Program-made: the position numbers and the translations under genes | Assembly: GCA_040766655.1 (NCBI GenBank) | Contig: JAXGQB010000006.1 | Span: forward strand, 372,001-436,000 | Source of the DNA: JALOOB01 sp040766655 | Lineage (GTDB): Bacteria > Chloroflexota > Anaerolineae > CG2-30-64-16 | Reading direction: 5' to 3' | Length of the DNA: 64,000 bases | Shown: in pieces, positions 26,061 through 32,062 of the stretch | Layout: every line of letters starts with the position of its first letter | Position numbering within the stretch: position 1 is the first letter of the stretch | The notes under the pieces: generated by a model | Seen by the model: only the letters and a program-made list of their open reading frames with translations | What the model was told of the DNA's origin: nothing | The model's database searches: none

Positions 26061-26120
26061 GTTGCAGGAGTGGCTAGACGTTACAGGATTCACAGTTGTG
26101 AATGACGCCACTCCTGCAAC
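26061..26120 (+). promoter_or_regulatory. Nested hairpin between binding-protein and permease genes
   Basis: A perfect 14-bp inverted repeat (GTTGCAGGAGTGGC 26061-26074; GCCACTCCTGCAAC 26107-26120) encloses a second perfect hairpin (ATTCAC-AGTT-GTGAAT, 26088-26103). There is no U-run, so it more likely protects the upstream mRNA end, or attenuates, than fully terminates. This fits the higher demand for binding protein than permease. Confidence 0.6.
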
Positions 26121-26149
26121 AGCAGGCACTCCTTGACGAGGAACAGGAC

Positions 26150-27085
26150 ATGCCGATTTCATCACCGAGTCAAGACCGGTCTCAAGAAGGGGAACAGCAC
26201 TTGAGGCGTATCTGGAACTACATGAGCGGGCGCAGGATGTTCGTTATCGCTACGATGGCGCCCGCCGTGATCGTCCTTTTCATGCTGACGATCTACCCCT
26301 TCCTCACGAATATCTGGTACAGCTTGCTGTCCTATGACCTTACCCGACCAGATGTCCGTCCTTTTGTGGGTCTTGCGAATTATGTCGATATCCTTACTGA
26401 CCCCGATTTCCTGGCAGCCATCGGTCGCACTGCCTACTACGTGGTTCTCGCCGTGGGGATCGAGCTCATCGTGGGGTTACTGATTGCCGTCTTGCTGAGC
26501 CAGAACTTGCGCGGCCAGACCTTCTTCCGCGTGTTGCTGGTGATTCCACTTTCTGCCACTCCTGTCGCGGTTGGGCTGATCTGGCGGCTCATGTTCAACC
26601 CGACCGGCGGCTTGGCCAATGGGGTCTTGAACACCCTGGGCATGAAAGGCCTGCAGTGGACGAGCAGCGCAAATGGAGCTATCCCCTCTCTGGTGATGGT
26701 AGACGTCTGGCAATGGACACCCTTTGTCGTGCTGATCCTGCTGGCGGGGTTGCTGGCGCTGCCGGATGAGCCGTTTGAGGCGGCACGGATTGACGGCGCA
26801 TCGGCCCTACAGACTTTCTGGTACCTGACGATTCCGATGTTGAGCCCAATGATCTACGTCGCGCTCCTGTTCCGTTTCATCGACTCCTTGAAGACCTTTG
26901 ACATCATCTTTACCATCACCGGAGGAGGACCGGGCCGTTACTCGACGACCCTGAACATCCTCACGTATCGCACTGCTTTCGAGTTCCTGCACATGGGCGT
27001 TGCAGCCGCGATGGCCATATTGATGCTCATTCTGGCCATCGGTGTATCCACGGCGCTGCTGCGCCGGACTAACCTGCAAAGCTGA
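26150..27085 (+). CDS. ABC sugar importer permease, MalF/UgpA type
   Basis: A 311-residue integral membrane protein with six predicted membrane segments, beginning MFVIATMAPAVIVLFMLTIY and containing GIELIVGLLIAVLLSQNL. The cytoplasmic EAA loop that docks the ATPase reads EAARIDGASALQTFWYLTIP. The ATG at 26150 has GAGGAACAGG in front; a longer frame from 26102 lies inside the inter-gene hairpin and is unlikely. It forms the membrane channel with the next gene product. No nucleotide-binding subunit is encoded in the cluster, so a shared MsmX-like ATPase from elsewhere in the genome is probably used. Confidence 0.9.
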   Translation: MPISSPSQDRSQEGEQHLRRIWNYMSGRRMFVIATMAPAVIVLFMLTIYPFLTNIWYSLLSYDLTRPDVRPFVGLANYVDILTDPDFLAAIGRTAYYVVLAVGIELIVGLLIAVLLSQNLRGQTFFRVLLVIPLSATPVAVGLIWRLMFNPTGGLANGVLNTLGMKGLQWTSSANGAIPSLVMVDVWQWTPFVVLILLAGLLALPDEPFEAARIDGASALQTFWYLTIPMLSPMIYVALLFRFIDSLKTFDIIFTITGGGPGRYSTTLNILTYRTAFEFLHMGVAAAMAILMLILAIGVSTALLRRTNLQS

Positions 27086-27104
27086 TCGGCTGGAGGCGCG
27101 CATA

Positions 27105-27938
27105 ATGGCGAAGAGAAAGCGATTGAATCTGCCCCGCCTGGGTGCCTACGTTGTTCTGGTGGTCTTTTTCACCTGGGTCGCCTTGCCTATCGTGTGGGCA
27201 ACGACACTTTCGCTGAAGACCGGCGCAGATATCATCCGCATCCCAACAGGCTTCATCTTCAGCCCCACGCTGGAGAATTACATCAGGGTACTCCACTCGG
27301 GCGAGTTCATGCATCAGTTCGGCAACAGCCTCGTGATAGGCTTTATGTCCACCCTGTTGTCACTCTTGATCGGCGTTCCGGCGGCTTACACATTGCAGCG
27401 GTTTCGCTTTGCCGGCCGCGAGCGGATTGACTTCTGGATCCTGAGCACGCGCATGGCACCCCCCGTAATCGTGCTGATTCCGTATTTCCTCGTCTTTCAG
27501 AAGTTGGGATTGACCGACTCACGCCTGGCCATTATCATTATGCACTTGTCCGTCAACCTGGTCCTGGTTGTCTGGCTGATGAAAGGCTACTTCAGCGACG
27601 TCCCCGAAGAACTGACTGAGGCAGCGCTGGTCGATGGTTGCACCGACTGGGGTGCATTCTTCCGCATCAATCTCCCCCTGGCCATGGGAGGCATGGCAGC
27701 GACGGCAGTTCTGGCTTTCATGTTCTCCTGGAACGAGCTCATGTTTGCGCTGATTCTGTCGGGGAGTCAATCCAAAACCGCCCCGGTCGGCGTCCTGAAC
27801 TTCATCGGCTTTGAGCAGGTGGCGTGGGGACCGCTGATGGCTGCCACGATAGTCATGATGATACCGATCGTGGTGTTCGCGACTGCCGTGCAGCGCACCC
27901 TGGTTCGAGGGATGACCTTCGGAGCTGTGAAAGGGTGA
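27105..27938 (+). CDS. ABC sugar importer permease, MalG/UgpE type
   Basis: A 277-residue integral membrane protein, second half of the channel. A first membrane segment LGAYVVLVVFFTWVALPIVW is followed by the GDxxRIPTGF-like segment of MalG proteins (GADIIRIPTGFIFSP), and the EAA loop EAALVDGCTDWGAFFRINLP. The ATG at 27105 has a GGAGG site; the gap from the previous gene is 19 nt. Together with the preceding permease and lipoprotein it completes a carbohydrate uptake (CUT1-type) importer except for the ATPase. Confidence 0.9.
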   Translation: MAKRKRLNLPRLGAYVVLVVFFTWVALPIVWATTLSLKTGADIIRIPTGFIFSPTLENYIRVLHSGEFMHQFGNSLVIGFMSTLLSLLIGVPAAYTLQRFRFAGRERIDFWILSTRMAPPVIVLIPYFLVFQKLGLTDSRLAIIIMHLSVNLVLVVWLMKGYFSDVPEELTEAALVDGCTDWGAFFRINLPLAMGGMAATAVLAFMFSWNELMFALILSGSQSKTAPVGVLNFIGFEQVAWGPLMAATIVMMIPIVVFATAVQRTLVRGMTFGAVKG

Positions 27939-28001
27939 GCAGTTGTGGAGACGCTTCCATGACACTCTTCCTCATTTATCCCTACAGGAGAATCTGACAA
28001 C

Positions 28002-29210
28002 ATGGGACTCATTGGTCTGTCCTCGCGCGAGCGGGTCTTGACGGCGCTCGCCCATCGTGAACCGGATTGCGTGCCAATCGACTGCGGCGGGATGCGCTCC
28101 AGCGGCATTACGGCCGTGGCTTACGCGCGTCTCAAGGACTACCTGGGACTGTCTCAGGGTGAAATCCGCGTCTTCGACGTTCGGCAACAACTGGCAATCA
28201 TTGAACAGCCGGTCCTTGAGCGATTCGAGGCCGATGTACTCCCTCTCGATCCGGACCAGTTGGGAAGCTGGCAACCGTATCGCCTGCCTGACGGCCGTAT
28301 GGCGTACACGCTGGCGTCGTGCGAGTTCGAGGAGGCAGCAGATGGCGCGCTGTACTGGCGAGAGGGGGGCCGCCGCATCGCGAAGCGGCCTGACGGAGGG
28401 TTGTACTTTGACTATACTGACTTCCCATTGGCAGACGCGACCACCGTGGCAGATCTGGAGGCCTTCGACTTTGGTGGCTTCACCACGGCGCAGATAGAGG
28501 CGCTGCGTGTTACCGGTGAGCGACTCTACCGACAGACTGACAAGGCCATAATGGGTCGTTTCTCTGGAAGCATTTACGAGCGCGGACAGAAACTGCGCGG
28601 CTTCGAGCGCTTCATGCTCGATCTGGCCGAGGGCGGGCAGTTCCTCCAGACACTACTGGAGAAGATGACGGAAGCGCATCTGTCCACCCTGAAAGTGTAT
28701 CTGGAAGCTGTAGGGGGGTTCATCAACCTGATTCAGATGAGCGACGATCTCGGCACGCAGACGGGTCTCCAAATATCGCCGGCGATGTATCGGCGGTGGA
28801 TCAAGCCGTACCACAAGCGCATTTATGGCTACGTGCGAGATCACTATCCCGACGTGCACGTCTTCCTGCATTGTTGTGGCGCCATTGCGCCGTTGCTTCC
28901 GGACCTGATTGATGCCGGTGTGCAGGTTCTGAACCCGGTGCAGACGGCGGCGCGGGGAATGGATTCCCGCTACCTGAAGCGTGAATTCGGAAAGGATTTG
29001 ACCTTCTGGGGCGGGGGTGTAGAGAGCCAGACTACGCTTCCTTACGGAACACCTGAGCAAATCGCGGACCAGGTGCGGGAGCGTATGGAAGTCTTTGGCC
29101 CCGGTGGAGGGTATGTCTTTACCCCGATCCACAACATTCAAGCAGATGTCCCACCGGAGAACATCGTAGCCGTCTATGAAGCCGCGCGTCGTTTCCGATG
29201 TTATCGGTAG
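28002..29210 (+). CDS. Uroporphyrinogen decarboxylase-fold protein 2
   Basis: A 402-residue second URO-D superfamily member in the same cluster, only distantly similar to the first. Shared landmarks are SSRERVLTALAHREPDCVPI at the start, VHVFLHCCGAIAPLLPDLID, VQVLNPVQTAARGMDSRYLK and GGGYVFTPIHNIQADVPPEN. It keeps the HxC-type pair (HCCG), but where protein 1 has Cys in VLCPTHN this one has Thr (VFTPIHN), so the canonical third zinc ligand is absent or moved. It probably acts on a different substrate or partner. The next gene begins 13 nt after its stop. It should not be called hemE. Confidence 0.75.
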   Translation: MGLIGLSSRERVLTALAHREPDCVPIDCGGMRSSGITAVAYARLKDYLGLSQGEIRVFDVRQQLAIIEQPVLERFEADVLPLDPDQLGSWQPYRLPDGRMAYTLASCEFEEAADGALYWREGGRRIAKRPDGGLYFDYTDFPLADATTVADLEAFDFGGFTTAQIEALRVTGERLYRQTDKAIMGRFSGSIYERGQKLRGFERFMLDLAEGGQFLQTLLEKMTEAHLSTLKVYLEAVGGFINLIQMSDDLGTQTGLQISPAMYRRWIKPYHKRIYGYVRDHYPDVHVFLHCCGAIAPLLPDLIDAGVQVLNPVQTAARGMDSRYLKREFGKDLTFWGGGVESQTTLPYGTPEQIADQVRERMEVFGPGGGYVFTPIHNIQADVPPENIVAVYEAARRFRCYR

Positions 29211-29223
29211 AGAGGACATCAAG

Positions 29224-30585
29224 ATGGGTGACGGCATCCTGGTTCAGATTGGACCCGACGCGTTGAACGGGCTTATTAACTATGCAGAACAGATGCACTG
29301 GGTGCACTGCACGCTGGTAGCAGATGAACGGACTTATGCGGCGCTCGGGGCTGCAGTTCAATCCTGTCTTGTGGGGTCTGGGAGAGTGATTACGCCGGTC
29401 ATCCTGGCCGGGTCCGAAGTTGTTGCAGACGAGTCCACCTTGATACAGGTGCTCCTGCATGCCGACCCAGAGAGTGACGTCTATCTGGCTGTGGGCGCTG
29501 GAACCATCACCGACATTGTACGTTTTGCCAGTCACTGCAACCGGCGTCCATTTGTGTCGGTCCCCACGGCGCCCTCTGTCGATGGCTTCGCATCTGCTGG
29601 CGCTCCGCTGATTGTTGGTGGCTTCAAGCAGACAGTCCAGTGCCGACCACCGCTCGCGGTGTTTGCCGATCTGCCGACGCTCTGCGCGGCGCCTCGTTCG
29701 ATGATCGCCGCGGGGCTCGGCGACATGGTGGGGAAATACACATCCCTTGCCGACTGGCAGCTGGGCCGACTACTTTGGGATGAACCGTACGATGAGCCGG
29801 CTGCGCAGCGGACCGAACGAGCCCTCCAAGGCTGCATTCTGCGCATCGACGGAATCGCCCGGGCAGAGCGGGATGGCATCGCGGCGCTGATGGATGGACT
29901 GCTCGAATCCGGGCTGTGCATCGCGGAGATCGGGCATTCGCGACCAGCTTCTGGGGCAGAGCACCACATATCTCACTATTGGGAGATGAAGCTGCTCCGC
30001 GAAGGACGTCCCGCCGTACTGCACGGAGCCAAGGTTGGCGTCGCTTCACTGGCTGTTGCTGGTGTCTATGAAGCCATCCGCCACATCGACGGTGATGAGG
30101 CTGAGGTGCGCCTGGCACGGGCGACACTGCCCGATCGGGAGCGACAGATGAGCGTGCTGGTGCGGGGCTTTGGACTGATCGCGCCGCAGATTGCGGCGGC
30201 CCATGAGGCATTCCTGCAGATGTCACCTGGGCAGTTCGCCATGTTGCGGGACCGGGTGAGATGTTCGTGGCCGCGCATCCAGGAGATTGCAGAACAGGTG
30301 CCCGAGCCGGCGGAACTGGCAGCACTCCTGAACCTCGTAGGAGGGCCAACCTGCGTACAACCGTTAGGACTGACGGATGAAGAGGCGTGCGAAGGGCTAT
30401 TCTACGGGCACTATCTGCGCAACCGATTCACTGTTCTCAAGCTGGCGAGTCTCCTTGGGCTCCTGGATGACGTCAGTGCTGCAGTAGCCTTCTGGCCTCC
30501 CCTACAGAGCCTGCACCGCGGTGTTGAGCCAGTCATCGACCGCATACATCTCGAGATACCGACCGTGCCCGGCGCCAGCAGATGA
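29224..30585 (+). CDS. Iron-containing dehydrogenase, AraM/sn-glycerol-1-phosphate dehydrogenase family
   Basis: About 453 residues. NAD-binding and family motifs are clear: YLAVGAGTITDIVRFAS, PFVSVPTAPSVDGFASAGAP, GLGDMVGKYTSLADWQL, SGAEHHISHYWEM and HGAKVGVASLAV. The Asp of GDMVGK and the His residues of the last two motifs match the metal ligands of EgsA/AraM enzymes. AraM reduces dihydroxyacetone phosphate to sn-glycerol 1-phosphate; here the setting suggests oxidation or reduction of a phosphorylated polyol made by the kinase. The ATG at 29224 with GAGAGG upstream is preferred over one at 29176 that overlaps the previous gene. It is the last clear gene of the cluster. Confidence 0.85.
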   Translation: MGDGILVQIGPDALNGLINYAEQMHWVHCTLVADERTYAALGAAVQSCLVGSGRVITPVILAGSEVVADESTLIQVLLHADPESDVYLAVGAGTITDIVRFASHCNRRPFVSVPTAPSVDGFASAGAPLIVGGFKQTVQCRPPLAVFADLPTLCAAPRSMIAAGLGDMVGKYTSLADWQLGRLLWDEPYDEPAAQRTERALQGCILRIDGIARAERDGIAALMDGLLESGLCIAEIGHSRPASGAEHHISHYWEMKLLREGRPAVLHGAKVGVASLAVAGVYEAIRHIDGDEAEVRLARATLPDRERQMSVLVRGFGLIAPQIAAAHEAFLQMSPGQFAMLRDRVRCSWPRIQEIAEQVPEPAELAALLNLVGGPTCVQPLGLTDEEACEGLFYGHYLRNRFTVLKLASLLGLLDDVSAAVAFWPPLQSLHRGVEPVIDRIHLEIPTVPGASR

Positions 30586-30831
30586 GTTCCTGTGCTTCGC
30601 ATCCCTACGACGCTGGACACAGGGTGTGCGATAATCAAATCGCGGGTGGCATCGGCAACGAATTCTTAGAGGCATTGCGGTACAAGTGGTGTTGTCGATC
30701 ACGATAAGGGCGATCGCAGGGTCGGATCAAACCGTGGCCAAGAACTACGGCAGCACTGAATGCGTCTCTGCCGCGCGGAAAGGCAAATCACTCAGTTTCG
30801 GTCCAACTGCGGACCTGATACCGATGCATTC

Positions 30832-30960
30832 TCACCCCCCCTCATTCGCCACCGGCGCGGCCTCCACATACCTGAGCGGTATCGGGCTCAACCAAGTTGA
30901 GTTAGGCGATTTCCAGCCGCCAGCATCCTGCAACCGATCCAGCGGCGCGCCATTGAGCGC
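30832..30960 (-). pseudogene. Possible C-terminal remnant of a tyrosine recombinase/integrase
   Basis: The minus-strand frame ends with LNGAPLDRLQDAGGWKSPNS, then PLRYVEAAPVANEGG and a stop. The order (helix with LDRLQ, GGW in place of the usual GH, then RY with the catalytic Tyr) is that of phage-type integrase C-termini. Upstream of this stretch the frame loses resemblance and no catalytic Arg-Lys-His-Arg part is seen, so it would be a fragment. Recognition is by eye from a short stretch. Confidence 0.35.
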
Positions 30961-31055
30961 AGTGAGCGGGGCCTTCTGACGAGGGCGTGGGCGGGTCATG
31001 TAGATGACCTCGGCACGCTTCACGTCTGTCGGCGGGCCCCTCGCGGCGACAAGGA

Positions 31056-31262
31056 CCATCATCGCTCGCCAGGAATCGCCGATACCCCCCCACTGTCGCC
31101 ATCGTCGCCCGCAACCCGCGCACCCTCGCCGGCCACACCGCGGGTGCCTTTGTGCGCGACCTCGTGCTCGCCGAAGCCGTCGACCCCGCGATCGTCCGCC
31201 GCGTCTTCCGCGCGGCCGGCGCTTTCATCTTTGGCCGGCAAGCCGGGGTGCGATCCCTCTGA
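31056..31262 (+). pseudogene. Coding-like orphan fragment, unknown family
   Basis: Read in the frame of codon 31092-31094, this stretch gives SLARNRRYPPTVAIVARNP, then RTLAGHTAGAFVRDLVLAEA and AGAFIFGRQ before a TGA. Third codon positions are almost all G or C, as in the real genes around it, but there is no start codon with a ribosome site. A seven-C run just upstream could mark a frameshift. It may be a decayed gene end; no function is offered. Confidence 0.3.
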
Positions 31263-31305
31263 GCACCCGCGCATCCGGCCAGAAGCCGTACCTGTTCGGC
31301 AGCGT

Positions 31306-31379
31306 GTCGCTGGCAGAACACTCGAACAGGACGCTGCCCGATTTCGCCTGTCGCGTTCCCTTGCCGGGCTGCCAGCGAC
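31306..31379. repeat. Perfect 11-bp inverted repeat just past the hydrolase gene
   Basis: GTCGCTGGCAG (31306-31316) and CTGCCAGCGAC (31369-31379) flank a 52-nt loop. It lies 22 nt downstream of the minus-strand stop at 31401, so it could end that operon's transcript, or be the end of a small inserted element. No U-run follows in the minus direction. Confidence 0.45.
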
Positions 31380-31400
31380 AACTACCCGCGCGCCGCGCAC

Positions 31401-32042
31401 CTACACCACCGCGACGCGCAGGCCGGCCTGTTCGCAGAGCGAGCGGAACTGTGCCACGTCCGCCTCCCCGCCGACGATGTCGCCGTAGTGCATGGGCACG
31501 AACACGTCCGCGCGGATCGCCTTCGCGGCCTCGAACGCCTCTGCTGCGGTCATCACGTAGGTGCCCGACACGGGCAGCAGCGCGACCGTGACGTCCAGCG
31601 TGGCCATCTCGGGTATGTGATCGGTGTCGCCCGCGTGATACAGCGTCTCGCCGCCCACCTCGATCACGTAGCCGTTGCCCAGCGCGTCCTTCGGGTGGAA
31701 GGGCTGGCCGGGGCTGCGAAACTTGTTCGTGTTGTAGGCCGGCACCGCGGTCACCGTCACGTCTCCCACGGTCAGCGTCTCGCCGGGCTGGAGCACGCGG
31801 GCCCCCGCCAGCTTCTGCGCGGCCGCGGGGTTGGCGATGACGACGGTCTCCGCCTTGCTGATCTTCGCCACGTCTTCGGGCGAGCAGTGGTCGAAGTGGT
31901 CGTGGGTCACCAGCACGAGGTCTGCAGCGGGCAGGTCGCCCTGGAGCTTCCAGGGATCGATGTAGATGACGGGCGGGCCCGCCAGCAGGAACGAATCGTG
32001 CCCCAATCTCTTCAGGTGCTTCAGGATCTTCGGAAAGACCAT
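31401..32042 (-). CDS. Metallo-beta-lactamase-fold hydrolase (UlaG-like)
   Basis: A 213-residue MBL-fold protein with the zinc motif THDHFDH (HxHxDH) near residue 54, the bridging Asp in YHAGDTDHI and the last His in VPMHYGD. Overall spacing resembles the compact UlaG/L-ascorbate-lactonase-like group; substrate is unknown. The ATG at 32042 has a very strong AAAGGAGG site. It lies 20 nt after the phosphatase gene and is the last gene of the partner-switching operon, which is an unusual companion. A role in signalling or simple co-expression cannot be told apart. Confidence 0.82.
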   Translation of the reverse strand: MVFPKILKHLKRLGHDSFLLAGPPVIYIDPWKLQGDLPAADLVLVTHDHFDHCSPEDVAKISKAETVVIANPAAAQKLAGARVLQPGETLTVGDVTVTAVPAYNTNKFRSPGQPFHPKDALGNGYVIEVGGETLYHAGDTDHIPEMATLDVTVALLPVSGTYVMTAAEAFEAAKAIRADVFVPMHYGDIVGGEADVAQFRSLCEQAGLRVAVV

Positions 32043-32062
32043 CGGATGCCTCCTTTGGCTGA

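Larger units (their letters stand above)
30586..31400. other. 815-nt gene-poor scar between the sugar cluster and the signalling operon
   Basis: No intact gene is convincing. It holds a short minus-strand frame resembling an integrase C-terminus, a plus-strand fragment with coding-like codon use, a run of seven C at 31085-31091 and a perfect 11-bp inverted repeat near the right end. Together these suggest decayed mobile DNA. Nothing was recognised in 30586-30830. Confidence 0.5.

Noticed and set aside
28002..29210. Annotation of the URO-D-fold genes as hemE (heme synthesis)
   Set aside because: Zinc-site-like HxC motifs and a sugar-cluster setting fit methyltransferase-like members better, and no other heme genes are near.
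30686..30979. Plus-strand open frame of 97 codons in the scar region
   Set aside because: No ribosome site or motif, and codon use unlike the neighbours.
31004..31591. Plus-strand Arg/Pro-rich frame of 195 codons
   Set aside because: Overlaps the end of the MBL hydrolase gene on the other strand; composition typical of a shadow frame.
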